Shown: in pieces, positions 46,174 to 59,970 of the stretch
Layout of the letters: each line of letters begins with the position of its first letter
Position numbering within the stretch: position 1 is the first letter of the stretch
Source of the DNA: Sapria himalayana
Taxonomy: Eukaryota > Streptophyta > Magnoliopsida > Malpighiales > Rafflesiaceae
Assembly (NCBI GenBank): GCA_029783825.1
Contig: JAREIK010000801.1
Coordinates: 5,182,890-5,246,889 of the forward strand
Length of the DNA stretch: 64,000 nt
Direction: 5' to 3'
Program-made: the position numbers and the translations under genes
Notes under the pieces: model-generated
Database searches by the model: none
What the model was told of the DNA's origin: nothing
Seen by the model: the letters and a program-made list of their open reading frames with translations, nothing else

Positions 46174-46560
46174 TTTCCATGCCAGTGGCGTTCCGAGGGC
46201 TCTGGCCTTGTGGTTCACTGTTAGTTCTACAAGGAAATATGGGGAGAGGGGAACTGATTTGTAATATGAGTGCTCAGCTCCAAGAGTTGTTTGTTCCCTC
46301 GCTCCTGCCCCCCCCCCCCCCCCTTTTTTAATCTTTTGGTGTGGCCTGTGGGTGATAATTTTGTTCTCTGATCTGATGCTTTTCTATCACCTTTTTTGCT
46401 TTTTTCCTTTTGGCCTGGCTGTGCCCCCTAGGCCTGGTGTATATGAATTATTACTGCTCAGGAGAGCATTGGATATGTTCCCTTCCCAATTCATATTGTC
46501 TCATGGTATAAAGTTAGGTCCAACCTGTTGATTTACATGACAGTGTTGCTGTTATGAATT
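46174..46560 (+). other. Probable 3' UTR of the IDM1-like gene
   Basis: Unique, relatively GC-balanced sequence directly after the stop, T-rich in places, with a run of 16 C at 46308-46323. No clear AATAAA is seen, so the cleavage site is not placed. The end given is where AT-rich repeat-like DNA resumes. Confidence 0.45.
46308..46323 (+). repeat. Run of 16 C
   Basis: C homopolymer in the presumed 3' UTR, followed by a T run. Confidence 0.9.
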
Positions 46561-48601
46561 CTATATCACCTGCCACTTAGTGGAGTGAACAGTATGTATG
46601 CTTACATAACCTGTAATACATTTGTGTTGAAGTTTGACGTGCATACCTTGACTGTGTGCATGACTGATATAGCTCTTCAATTTCATAAGTATATACAAGT
46701 GATGTAGATCATGACCAATTCCAGCATTCTTCAAAGCATGAATTATGGATGCCAAGGGAGAATGAGGTGGCTTCAAAAAATTACATATGGATTGGAAGTG
46801 ATCTGAACTGTGCAATTCACGGTCATTGTTAGGAAGCAGAGAACACTAAGAACATAAAAACAAACAGGCACACAAACTAATTATGCACCAAGTGGATGTG
46901 GTATCCTTCCAACAAGGATCACTGTGGGAGTGATTTTTCAATTCATTTTCATATAAATTATAAAAATAATCTAGAAAGAAAATGATATCTAATAAAAGTA
47001 TTTGTCTTTTCCATATTTCTTTATGCAATTAAATTGTTGGAACCTAGATAAACAAATAAATTTATTTTAAAGTAAAAAGAATGCCTTGGGCAGTGGAAAT
47101 CGAATCCCCTCCAGATCACTTTTTTCATCATTATGGGTACCAATGACGTTAGTATTAGCCATGAGTCGGATGTAGAATTAAAAAAAAAATAAAAAGTATG
47201 CTTCAATTCCTTTGCTTAAGTATCTCTCCTATGGATTTTCCAAGTGCTTGAAGGTATGCAAAAATAGTTCAATACGATTTATATGTAATGTTAAAGTTGC
47301 CAACATTTTATAAATAGGTTATAAACATCTTCCTTACAACAAATTTTAGTTTGGCACATGGTGATTAGAAAAGTTGTAAATACTTAAAAGCTGAAAAATG
47401 GAGTTAGATAAAAGTTACTTTTGGATGAACTTTAGACTTGTTGAGTAATAAAAATATTTTAAAAACTTTTGATTGCAATTTGACACCTATACTATAAGGC
47501 ATTTCAAGAATAATAAAGCTTTAGGAAGAATTAAATGTTTTTATTAGAAAGTCTAGATTTTTAATAAATGCTAGAAACATGCAAAAAAAAGTAAATCTAG
47601 CATAGTTTATAAAAAATTATGTAGATAATATAGGTGTATCAAAAAATTGAATTGAATAACAAAATAAAATTCAAATGGAATCCTATGCAACTTTATCATA
47701 AAAAAAAACAGCTTTTATTAAATAGAAATGGGTTTCATTATATTTTCTTTTTTTAATAAACAATCATTATTTTCATTACTTATCAATGATCTTTCTAATT
47801 GTTCTTCAATCTTTAAATAATTATATGCAACGACTAAACCAATGTGAAGCAATGAAAATTTTAGGTGGGAATATTAACCCAATGGGGTGACAACCTTTAT
47901 CAATGGCAAGAAGAAAGCTAGAAAAGCATCAAAATGTGTAGAAAAAGGCAATAAGATCATTTCAATTTTTTACAAATTATTGGATGAAGAATTGACAGGC
48001 ATCCAATCTACTCTAGTTGAATTCAAGTAAACTTTATTGGATATTTTTATAACTCTTGAAGATGTCCTTGCATTCCCTTCTTTTAGTTAGTGACCATTTA
48101 AAATTGAAAAAAAAAAAAGGCAAATTTGATCTACCATTGGATGAACTAAAACCTTTGATTTGTTGTAATGATTATCCATACATTTCTCTTTTCTTGGACA
48201 GAAAAATGGTATTAAAAATTGTATGTGAATTTTATTATTTATGTATAAGTTGCATGTCATATAAGAAACATAATCTTGAATTTGTCAAGTGCAATGATGA
48301 AATATTTCACTTTTGATTTTGATAATATATTAAAATCTCCTATGACTTTTGCATGTGCCATTAATAGATAAAAATGCATAACAAGAGCATATCACCAAAG
48401 AAACATCTAACATAAAAAGAGTTCTTTTTTGTAAGCTTTTGCCATTGTATAAAAATGTTGTAACATAGATATTTGGTATGAAAGTTTTTGATTACCAGAT
48501 AAATACGGTATCATCATTGAAATATCATATATTTTGTTAGGAATTCTGCTTTCAACTAGTTGTAATTTTACAAATTCAGAAGAAGAATAAAATAACAAAT
48601 G
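46561..48601. other. AT-rich intergenic sequence
   Basis: Nothing recognised. The small + frame at 48056-48316 has no domain I know; several other short frames look random. Confidence 0.4.
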
Positions 48602-49052
48602 ATATATCTACAATCACAGTATATATATGTATATCAAACCACGAACCAAAATATAACAGAAATAAATCACAGCAGAAACACAGAAAATAATGTGGTTCAC
48701 TAGTCATTCAGCATGACTAGCTATATTCACCAGAAAAATACTTATGTATTTACAGATTATAACTAAAACATTCTTACAGTTTGTAAGCTACAACCAAAAA
48801 AATCATGCAGAGGAGAGAAAGAGAGACGAGAGAGAGAGATGAGAGAACAGTCACGCAGAAAAAATAGTAGAAGAAAAAAAAATAGAAATAGAGAATGTAT
48901 ATTTATATTAGTAAACAGAGTGCTTAGATTGCATGGATGAACCAGGTTATACTCCTTAAATATCTTCAACCCACTAACTGTGCAGCGGGACTCCTATTAT
49001 TGTGCTATTGTTGTATTCTCAACCTCTCAATATTTTATTTCATGTACTAACA
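48602..49052 (-). repeat. Solo copia-type LTR
   Basis: On the minus strand it begins TGTTAGTACATGAAATAAAA and runs through CACAATAATAGGAGTC, a TCTCTC-rich tract, CTTACAAACTGTAAGAATG, TTTTCTGGTGAATATAGC and GACTAGTGAACCACATTATT. It is the better-preserved relative of 18227-18720, in opposite orientation. No internal region on either side. The lower boundary is approximate and no clear target duplication is seen. Confidence 0.65.
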
Positions 49053-51119
49053 TTAAAAAATATTGAAACAAAAAATATTTTGGTTATACAATAGTTAATC
49101 AAAACAAACTATATACAACATATTTAAATAAAAGAAAAACATCTTAATTATTTAATGAATTTGAGAAATTAAGGCATTCATATGAACTATCATAGAATCA
49201 TATCAACTTCTCATCAAAATACATCAAATGTCTTTAAATTTTAAGTGATAAAACTTATTTTCAAGTCAATTAATATTATCCAATTAGCATCAAATAAGCA
49301 TTGAGAATGTATAAAATATCATTGATTTTTTTTTGAGTTTGATTAGATAATGCACAAATATCCTACAACTAAGCATTAAATATTATTAAATTTCATATAA
49401 TAATTTTACAATTGAAAAAATTAAAACAACATCAAAAAAATAATGCACTCAAACAATTTTTGAGATAAAAGAAATCATAAAAAACTAATAATATAACATA
49501 TGAAAATATAGCTTATTCCATACTAAGCTATTATAACTCAGCATGATCTATTATTAAGATTAACTTTCATGAAATCTTAGAATACTAAAATTCATATAAG
49601 ATTTTTTTTATAGCATATAAAGTAACCTTTAAATTCAGAACCAAATAAAATTCTTTTTGTCTTTGAGAGGCATAACTAATGTCAAAAAAAAAACAATATC
49701 TTGGTATTTCAATGAACAAAAGAAGATGCATGCTCTAACCCTAAGAACACGAATTTGATCTCCAAGGATCTTAGATATGTTTTTCTATCGTGCTTGCTTG
49801 ATCACCAATCTTTCATGTTGGTATAATCTTTTCATGCTATATCGTGCTCTTAGATATGATTTGTTATATCGTGCTTGCCAGATCCTTACTAAGAAGAATC
49901 TGGCAGTCAATTGTCAAGTATGGTAGTCCTACTTGCCCCAAGACCTCAACACCCATATATGAGCCCATGGGGGCAAAATATGTATGATGAAAGATATAGA
50001 GTAGAAAGGCACAGTGTTTTTATAAATAAATGGATCATTAAAGTTGAGAGAATAAATGATGACACCTTTTTTCCATGATCTTCAATGCTTATTTGAACAA
50101 AGTTTCACATGGAAATGCACCAATAGATTCAATGGTGACTCATAAACAAATAACCACAAAGAACAAACAACTGAAACCCTATTTGTTGAAAAAAAATAAA
50201 GGATCTTTAGAAAACATGAGAGTGTGTATGTGAGTGAGAGTGAGAGTGAGTGAGGTTGCTTTTAAAATTAAATGGCATCTAACAAGCAACAAAGATGCAT
50301 GCTTCTACCACACTTATATATCTTTTATGCATTCCCTGCAAATGGTAGATAGCTGGTGTCATGATCACTAGGCACTCCCACTTAGGAGTTGTGATGTGCT
50401 TGGTTTGATTAGTTTAATTTAATATGATTTAAAATACTTTAAAATTCTATGTGAGGGATTTAAGTTTTTAAATGGAGTACCTTTATAAATTTAGTAAATT
50501 ATCCATAACCTCAAAAATTTTGAAGAAGCAAGTAAATAAAAATAGGTCAAGATCCCTCATATCTAGCTATATAAAATGGATCAAATTCTAGAGAACAATA
50601 TGAATAAGAATAAACCATCAAGTTAAAATATTCACATACAAAAGAAAAGTCATATATACAAAATGACTTTTATGGAAAAATATATAACAAAGTTTCAAAA
50701 ACCCCATCTAAATGCTCCATCAAAACCCTCGTATAGATCTGTAAGTTTCAGAATCATGTTTGGCCATCAATATTTTCTCCACTTGGTGAAATCAAGAGTG
50801 AGCAACTAATGCTCAATAAGAAATCATAAGAAAACATGGAAAAATATATACTTTACTTCCATAGCCATATATGTTTTCCAGTGTGCAATTTAAGAGTCTA
50901 AGAATGAGTTTTTTAATATCAATATATTTACATGGCTGTACAAATTAATAAAATCATAATGTGTATGTGTGTAAGTTTTCAAAATATTTAATTTTCAATC
51001 TTCATCTAATTTTCACAAACATACATAATTAATAGATATCAAGGATCCACCAGACCATAACAAGACATTTAAAGAGAAAAACTAACATTTTAGCTCTAGC
51101 CTAGCTACCAGTTCTCAGC
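49053..51119. other. AT-rich intergenic sequence
   Basis: No coding or repeat signal that I can support, apart from a GTGAGAGTGAGAGTGAGTGAG microsatellite-like stretch at about 50230-50255. Confidence 0.4.
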
Positions 51120-52330
51120 CGACAACCATCACCTCCATTTAGCATAACTCCACCACTAGTGCACAAGTGAATATAGAGTCATTCTCTAAAGGGCATATCT
51201 AATCCCTACCTTTGTGGATATTCTTATAGTTTTTCACTTCATATCTATGGTAGGATTAATAGTTACCTTTAAACACCATTATCAAAATGTACATTTTTCA
51301 AAATTATTCAAATTTCATTCAAAATATTATATAACTCATATAGTATAAAATTATTTCTCATAAGATTTTACACATACATATTAACATCATCCTATTCTAT
51401 AATTAGCCAAACAATCCATCAACCATATTTTTTGGTACCATTTACATATAACCAAATAATATGTTATTCTTTTTTAGAAAAATAATATTTTCTAAATAAA
51501 AAAAATGGGTAAATGAGTTTTTAAATTAATTAAAAAATTATATCTTAGTGTCGAATTTATAAGATTCCATCAATTAATAATATATCTTAGTTAAATGATT
51601 TAAATTTCATGAAAAGTATTTCAAATAATCCAAAATAAAATGTTTATAATCACATATATAAAACAACACACAAGGGGCCATGTATTTGTAACTAATAATA
51701 CAAAATATGAAATTTCACAAGAGTTTTTAGAGATTTCCTACCTTAACCAATATTTTACAAAACTTAATCCTCAAAAATTAGCTTCAATATTTAAATCTAA
51801 GATATATAACAAAAATTGAAACTCAAACAAAAATAAAAGGAAAATAAGGTTGAGAATTTGTATAATTTCAAGCCTAACTTATAAAATCACAAAGAAAAAT
51901 AAAAATACAATAACTATTCTTAACCCTAACCTTCCTTTATGAGATTACATCCATTCCATAAATATTTTTTTTGATTGAAACGAAGGATTTATTTAGCTTA
52001 ATCACTTCAAGAATAATCTTAAGCCAAAAATCATGAAATTTGTTTTTTACTTCAATGATTTTGGTGAACAACTAAGAAAGAACCAAAGAAATCCAAGGAA
52101 TAAAAAGCGAAACCAAAGAAAATTCATGATGGAAGGAGAAATGAAAGAAATAAAAATTTATCTTTCGTTTAATAGTTAAATGATTAAATTGCCACTTAGT
52201 TTTCAAAATGGCCTAACTTTCTCTCTATACTTCAAATCTAACAATTTCAGAATCATTCTTCTCCATTTTTTATTCCTAATTCATTCTAAAATATAAAATA
52301 ATTTTTAACAACTCTATCTCTTTCTATTTA
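51120..52330 (-). repeat. Inverted dispersed repeat, left arm
   Basis: Reverse complement aligns with 62560-63640 over several landmarks: GGTTAAGGTAGGAAATCTCTA (51731-51751 inverted against 63063-63083), AAAAATTAATGATTTTTGG-like and GATTAAGCT (about 52000), TATTTCTTTCAT (about 52140) and TAATCCTA/TAGTCCTA blocks near 51250. Diverged and AT-rich; family unknown. Confidence 0.65.
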
Positions 52331-53985
52331 ACAAACTTTGTCAATTTAGAGCAATTGCTGAAATGAAGAAAATTATTTTTTTTCTGGGTCTCATACCCTA
52401 AGGCATGCAGCCTCTATCATTCTCTTGTGTGCAAATCTACCAAATTATAGTAGCATCAAAAGCAGAAAATCAAAATATAGCTCATTAAAAAGTAAAACAA
52501 ATTACCATGGTCATAGCCTTCCATGTCAAATACATTAACTTGACATCTTGAGCTTCAAAAGTTGATTTGTGTTCTCAATTATTTTTTATAAATGATCTTT
52601 TCATAATTTTAATTTTTATGATATTTACAAAAAAAAAATGTATTTTTAATGAAGAAATGATATTTCAAAAAAAAAAATTGATGAAGTAATAAAACAATCA
52701 TTTCAAGGTTGAGATTCACAATAAAAAAAAACAATGTCGCTCTAAATTTAATTTTACCTGATAAACAAAATTAATTTGTTCAACCCTAGTTAACAAGCTT
52801 GAAATTAACATTTTGTTTTGATGATAATGAATATGAACAAAAAAAGGTACAACTAATTCATATTCATTAGTGAGACAAGTAATATTTGAATATTGAGCCA
52901 CATGCAATGAAGGGATGATTGTTTCATCTTTTTAAAGTTGATTTTATTAGAAAAACATCAATAAAATTGATATACTTTTAGTTGATATGGATACATGTTA
53001 ATTTTGATAAAATTGGATATTAGTCATCAATTATAGATATGAATAGTTTCTATTTAATAAATACTTTTCAAATTTATTTCTTAGAATTTATATTGTTTTA
53101 CAATAAAACTAATTAAAAAAAACTTATCAATCAATACAATTATATTTTTTTTATTATTCAAATTATTATCTATAATGATTATATCAAAGTTATCTCTATC
53201 ATTTGAAAGTTTGAATTTGGAACATTAAGCCCATCCAACAAAATTATAATTACGTAAGTTAACTTATTAAAGCAAATCATTCACCTAAAATTATAATTAC
53301 ATATGTTATGGCAATTTTCCAATGTTCATAATTTCTCAATATTAGGTTAACCATATTAAAGTTTTAAAACAATCTTGGTGAAAGCACATTCAACCATCTA
53401 GATTTTGCTAAAATTCACCATTCAAAACAAATGTCATACAAAAAGGAACATGGAAATATGGAAGATGAAGTCTACCTTAGGCCCAATTTTGATAAAATAC
53501 ATTTGAGGGCTGATCACAAGCCTCAAAAATAGTTTACACAAATATAACCATTCTACCAAAATGGACACGACATTTCCATCCCAATTTTTTTATTTTTTTT
53601 TCTTTCATTGAAACCATAGAATATCTTATATCATATACACAAATTATAGAAATCATACATCTATTTTCATACTAGAAAAGAATACATACTAAGCAAACAT
53701 CATCCGTATTCAAAAACATTGAGATTTCATGACTATCTTGCATTTTACATAGAAGTCATGTGTAATTGGGCTTAAATTTTCATTATTTTCTTGTTATTTA
53801 TTTCATTCATTTACCTCCATAATTTTGACATAAAATTTTATTTTATGCATTTCTTAAAATATATCAATATACATGTACATTTTAAATTATACTTAAAAAA
53901 CTAATTTGGCAAACCTTGTGCCCCATGTTCTTCTTCAACATATTTTATAACTTTAAATTTAGAATCATAAACATTTGTAAAAAAA
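52331..53985. other. AT-rich intergenic sequence
   Basis: No feature recognised; A-rich runs and short random frames only. Confidence 0.4.
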
Positions 53986-54005
53986 AGATTTGAATTGGCT
54001 CGGAA

Positions 54006-54230
54006 GTGGACAGTTACTGGCAAATGGTGAAGTACATTATTACACCAAAATATAATCTCTATTGCTGCAAAGTGAAACATTCAATTGAGACTTGCTATTT
54101 TAAAAAGTCAACATTTAAAAAATTGTCCATGAGGCAGGGCAAGGCAAACAACCGATCTAAAATTAATAAGGAAAGTTACCAACCGAATAAAAATGATAGT
54201 AGGCAGAAGCCTATAAAAACCTAAAGGGTT
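54006..54230 (+). pseudogene. LINE ORF1 C-terminal piece
   Basis: Reads DSYWQMVKYIITPKYNLYCC and KHSIETCYFKK. This resembles the plant LINE gag end in which F-W-Q-x-V-x-Y-E-N-x-P-x-Y-C precedes a C-x2-C...H-x4-C zinc knuckle; here one Cys is replaced (CCKVKH). An R/K/N-rich stretch follows. Confidence 0.55.
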
Positions 54231-54989
54231 TAGAAACTGAGAAGAAAGAAGAATGAAGCATCCATTAGAGGAATGATATCGAAAGATATTATAACTCATA
54301 AGATTGGCCCTTCTAGGAAGATCTTAATTAATGATAGCACCCTACCTATAAAGACATGTAATAGATTCTAGGGGCTAGAGTTAGAAGAAGAGATAGAGGT
54401 GGATCCATTTATGAAAGATAGTCTGGATGGACTCAACATGATGACTATCTCAGAATAGAGCTAGACAATTTTTTTATAAGTCTACCCATCAATATAAGGT
54501 AGGAGGAAGACAATAGGGTAGGGCTATACAAAAGAGTTCTTTTTACTGCTCGCTAGTAAATATTAATACTTTTCGAGGTACTATTAAAGGGGGAGTTTAG
54601 ATATGTCATTAGTAGAAGAAATATCTTCTAGGAGTAAGGATGATGATGAGACTAGAACTGAAGTATCATCATTTGGCTCGCTAGAGGATATCCCCCCATA
54701 TGTAGTATGTATGATGAAACAGAGTTCCTAGTGGACATCCAACTCATGAATCAGAGTCAAAAGGACTCTTTATCCCCTACCTAGGAGGATATAGATAAAG
54801 TCTATATGGATAAAATAGATGGTTTGGACTTCAAAAATTTGAACTATGGTATAAACACGAAAGTTGAGTGAAAACTAGAATATTTCCAAACAAGAAAAGA
54901 GAGATGAGGACACTATGAAGATGAGTGAATTTTCATACTAGAAAGGAGAGAATCATGGACCCAACTTCATAATATTTCCAAAGGAATGA

Positions 54990-55330
54990 CCCAACCTTGG
55001 TTGGTAGCAAGAGCTTTCAATACTATTTTGAAATGTGATGAGAAGGAATGTGGAAGACCTCCAAAACCTAGGTGTATGGACTTTAACAACTGCATTTTCA
55101 ATAGTGGGCTTATAGATGTGGGATTCAAATGATCCTAGTTTACGTGGATGGATAGAAAAATCTGGACAATATTGGACATGGTCCTAATAAATCATGAATA
55201 AAATGATAAGCTTTTTCAGACAAGACTTAGACATCTAAATAAGATGATATCAGATCACTCTCTTATTCTGGTTGAATGGAGTAATGATAGAATACAAAAA
55301 AAAAATCTATTTTAGATTTCAACATATTTG
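54990..55330 (+). pseudogene. LINE endonuclease remnant
   Basis: In shifting frame: GLIDVGFK-stop-S, FTWMDRKIWTILDMVLINHE, KLFQTRLRHLNKMISDHS and LILVEWS. The DLGF...FTW...LDR.L.N and SDHSP.L blocks are the C-terminal catalytic part of LINE AP-endonucleases. The N-terminal part is not readable. Confidence 0.65.
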
Positions 55331-56059
55331 GATAAAACACAAAGACTATCATGAGTTCGTAAATACAAATTAGAATTATCCCACATACAAAGTTGGGCTA
55401 AAGAAATGAGCACATAAACTCTTTCGTCTAAAACAAGGCCTCTAATCTTGGAATAAAAATATTTTTAGAGATTTTTTTAAAATTATCGATAAGGTGGAGG
55501 TTCTTGTTATGAATGCGAAATATGAATGAGACTTAGCAAAAATAAAGGAGAGCAGATAAAAAATAAAAGAAGCCAGAAATGAATTAGATGATATGATTCT
55601 CAAGAAAGAAATTTATTGAAAGCAAATAATTATGGTAAAATAGTATAAAGAAGACAAGAATACGAAATTATTCTATTTGTTGGATAAAAAGAATTTTACT
55701 AAATCTCATGTCTATTAGTTAAGGAATGAGGATGATAACTTATTAACTAATGAAGAGGAGATCAGGATGTCAGATGTAACATTCTATTAGAAGCTCCTGA
55801 TAAAAGATGAGGTGGTGGAAAATAGTTTAGAGTGTATCCCCTAGGAAATTTCTAACGAGGAAGGGCATGAGCGATGTAGAGGCTCAACTTAAAAAGAAGT
55901 TAAGACATATTTTCCATGAAATTAGATAGCATGCTCGACGCAAATGGATTATCTTCTTTCTTCTATAAGACTTGTTGGGGAACAATGAAGAGAGATGTTT
56001 GAGAAGATTGTGTAAGTTTCTTCAATTATGAAGATTTCCCAAAATCATTATGCAGCACT

Positions 56060-56720
56060 ATGGTATCACTTTATCCCAAAAAGGATAACCCAATGACGTG
56101 AAAGAATTATAGACCAATAAGTCTATGTAATGTGTCGTATAAAGTCATTTCTAAAATTTTGGTCTTCTAAGTCAAAATAGTGCTCCATAAAGTATATCTC
56201 AGAGAATCAATCTAGTTTTGGACTTGGAAAAAATATATTCAACAATATACTATTGGCACAGTAATGACCTATCTCATCTCGAAAGATATTAGAAGCGAAA
56301 ACTTAATTATTAAACTGGATATAGAAAAAATATATGATAGGGTCAATTGGTCTTGGCTAGGAAGGGTGTTGACTAAATTTAGATTTCCTACTTAGTGGGA
56401 GAGTATGATAGACTGATGCATTTCACATAATTGGTTCTTAGTAATGATCAATGATGAAACATCTAATTTGTTCCAATCCACTTGGAGACTACGTTAAGGA
56501 GACTCATTATTGTCATCCCTTTTTGTTGTAATGGTAAAATATCTCTCTAGAAGCCTGAATGGACTTAATGAAAAGAAGCCAGAAGTAAAATATTTGTCTA
56601 GAAACCAAGTGATAGTAAGCCACTTAGCATATTTGGATAATACCATGATATTTACCAATGGGCTGAAAAGCTCCATTAGAAAGGTTAAGAAAGTGCTCTA
56701 AAAGTACGAGAAAATTTGAG
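56060..56720 (+). pseudogene. LINE reverse transcriptase remnant
   Basis: Reads PKKDNPMT-stop-KNYRPISLCN and VSYKVISKILV, then NLIIKLDIEKIYDRVNWSWL, TKFRFPT, ISHNWFLVMINDETSNLFQS, GDSLLSSLFVVMVKYLSRSL and HLAYLDNTMIF. The FADD catalytic box is YLDN, so the key second Asp is lost. The piece 56510-56701 is the longest open part. Confidence 0.72.
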
Positions 56721-58590
56721 CCAAGTAATCAATTTTTAAAAAAATGGATTTTACCACAAAGTAAAAACCAACCCCAATAAAATTGAGGAGCTGAAAAGTT
56801 TACTTGGAATGGAGAATTGAGATTTATTCATCATGTATTTGGGTTTTCCTCTATTCAAAGGATATAGTAAGATCAAATATTTTGTAATATAATTACTAAG
56901 TTTCGAAATAGAATCAAAGGAATGTCAAATAAATTACTATCCAAGAGAGGAAATATAAGCTTAATTATACATGTCATTGCCTCAATTCTACTTTAGTTTA
57001 TTTAGGCAATCAAATTGCATCTTATCATTATTAAAATGATGGAGAGATATATATTCAAATACTTATGAGGTCATGGGAAAGACCTAATATATTTTAGATG
57101 GAAAAAATGGACAAATCTGTGTAAGCCAAGAAAATAATGTAGATTAAGATTCAAAAACATAAGAGATATATCGAGAGCGATGAAAATAAAATTATGGTTG
57201 GAATTTCATACTAAGCAGTCTCACTTGAAAAGATTTTTGAGGAACATAATTATGGTCCAGGATTCTCCAAAATGGAGAAGAGATATATATATACACCAAC
57301 ATGGAAAAGAATAAAAAAGGAAAGTTCCCAAATAGAGGAGTATATAACCTAAAAATTAGGAAATAGAAAGATATTCTTTTGGCATGATAAGTAGTTGGGG
57401 TCATAAAGATAAGCATGTCCACACTTACAGGCCCTCTTGAAATTCTTGTGAAAGAATTTTATAAAGGTAACAAGTGAGATATTAACAAGCTAAACAAGGT
57501 AGTTCCTCCTAGCATGGTAAAATGAATTATTAAGGTAAGAAGAAAACTGGTGGATAAACAAATATGGCTACCATATAAAGGTATATTTACTTTCAAGTCC
57601 ATCTGGAAAGTTTTTCATACTAAGGGAAAAATAACTATGGATCGTATTTGAATATGACATAAATATATTCCACAAAAAATCTCATTTTTTGTTGGCGATT
57701 AGTAAATAATTTTATTTCTATGGAGGATATATTAAAACAAACAATGCTTTAACTTTGCTTCCAAATGTAATAATTTCTCAAATGAAGAGTCAGATATTTA
57801 TTTAGTATTACACTATGAAGATTCTCAAAAGATGTGGTAGGAATATATTTCCAATATGAAAATCCTAAACTATATGATTAAATAAGTAATCAAACTAAAC
57901 ACACCCATGAATGTGAAAATATTGCTGGAAATACCATCAATCAAAAGAAATATTTCATTAATGATACTATGGAAAATATGAAAAGAAAGAAATGATATTA
58001 AATTTATAGATAAAAAATTTTTACTAGAAAGTATCATATTCTAGATAGATTCTCTAATCAAAAACATAGTGTTGGCTCGTAAGCCAAAAATTAGAAAATT
58101 ATAAAAGCATAGGAGAATTGAGAGGCCTAGGCTAAGAGCTATAACATGCAATAAGGAAAAGATTAGGAAGAAAAGTTGAACAAGATCTTGGGCCAAGTAC
58201 AAGGACACGACAGGTAAGGGAAGTGTTTTATTTGTGGTGTTGATGTCTCTTATGAGCCTTAGGTATATTAAATAAGAAGGGAATAAAAGAAGGATATGCA
58301 CAATGGAACCAGCCAAGAAATGATGAGGTAGATCTAAAAGGAAAAGGCATATCAGAGAAAAGGTAAAATTTACCATGTTGTTAACTATTAATTTTTTATT
58401 TCTCTATTAGATTTATTTTTATTATGGTTACTTAGTAATTTTATGTGTATTCATGATGCATAGAATTGATAAGGTGCCTATGACTTGGTTGCTGGCCTAA
58501 ATCGGTCAACTTTTAAGTCTTTTATAAATTATGTGTGTTGTATTAATAAAGTTGTGTTTTAACAAAAAAAACAAAAACAAATTCAACAAC

Positions 58591-59266
58591 CATGAATATT
58601 ATTCATGCCAAGCTTCTTTATTTTCCAAAACTAGACTATTATTTTATTCATTTTATTTCATTAAACATTTTGAAGATGAAAGTCATCCCAACCTACTATA
58701 ATTATTATTTTTTGTTTATAATTGGAGGTTTGTATTACCAATTATTTTTATTTATGTCAACCCTTGTTCCTTCTTAAAAAAATTTAATCTAGTTAAGAAA
58801 TATATTTCAATGCATAACTTTACCTTAGCTAATAGTACATTTAGTCGGATAAAATATAAAAAAAAAGATTTTTTGAAATTTTAACATTCTAATCTTTGAC
58901 ATGAATCACTAGTACTGTGTAAGGTAAAACCTTACTAAAAATAATATTTTTAATCATTATTTGTTTTCAAAATATGTAAAATATTTGTTTTTAGAAAAAT
59001 ACCTTGGAAAACAATTTTTTAAATATAAAAAAAAAAGTAAAAATTTCTAAGTTAACATGCTTTAGAAAAATCAAATTTAAATATTTTTTTAAGTCGTATT
59101 ACTTTATCAACATATTAAGAAAAAGATTAATTATGTTTTTTTGTTTGCTTCAAGTTAATATGAGCCACAAATAAATACTTTTATTGTTAGAAAAACTAAA
59201 ACCAAAGATTTTGTTGTTTAATCATGGCCATAATACTTGTTGAAATATTTTTTCATGTTTCAAAGA

Positions 59267-59301
<35 letters not shown>

Positions 59302-59962
59302 CAAAATCAATTTAACAAAAAACAATTAATTTGACAGAATCAAATTATTCAATTATAATTAAACTTGTTATTCATATTATATATATGTACATATATACTA
59401 AATAAGTAAACAAAAAACTGTAATACTCTTATGGCATCCAGATAAGGCTATGGAAGGGATGCCGACCTGAATAAGATCTTAGTTTTTAAATATTAATTAT
59501 TTCCCATAATAATTTACATTAATTATAATTCATACAAATATAGAATAATAATTGCATTAACTACTTATTCATAATATTTTAAGCCTTTTGTTAATCAAGA
59601 CTAATTATTTCCTTGATACTTTCCAATTAACTTTGAATTGTCTGATTAAAATCTACATGTATGGATTGATAATATCAAAACATATAAGCTTTCTTAAGAA
59701 GATATCATCAATCCTTTTAACATGACTTTGATTTCATCAGTAATCAATATTCACCGTATATTTAATGAAGTTATCCAATTCATTATTTTCTCAAAACTAT
59801 TTCTAGACCCCAATCTTTTATGAATCAAAATAAGTATTAATAAGCACATATAAAGAATAAGTACTTCAAGAATAGCAGTAATTAGTGTTAATAATAACTA
59901 TGGTATATTTTATTTTATAAGTCAGTACAAAATTATTACTTTGTGGTTGTCTCATTCAATAT
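58591..59962. other. AT-rich intergenic sequence
   Basis: Contains an (AT)n run at about 59271-59299. No gene seen. Confidence 0.45.
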
Positions 59963-59970
59963 ACTCAAGT

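Larger units (their letters stand above)
53986..58590 (+). mobile_element. L1-type LINE, decayed, 5' truncated
   Basis: + strand order: ORF1 zinc-knuckle end (54006-54230), AP-endonuclease (about 55000-55330), reverse transcriptase (about 56060-56720), zf-RVT region (about 57520-57700), short 3' UTR, and an A-rich tail AACAAAAAAAACAAAAACAAA at about 58561-58581. This is the normal plant LINE layout without LTRs. Stops throughout. No target duplication identified. The 5' edge is approximate. Confidence 0.78.

Noticed and set aside
45176..46218. Antisense frames opposite exons D and E (up to 175 codons)
   Set aside because: They mirror the real coding exons, show no domain, and the + strand carries clear GNAT family sequence.
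46561..48600. Further genes downstream of the IDM1-like gene
   Set aside because: Frames of 60-86 codons show no domain, no splice-consistent extension and AT-driven composition.
48602..49052. Target-site duplication for the solo LTR
   Set aside because: The 5-bp flanks tried at the possible TG/CA borders do not match well enough; the lower border is uncertain.
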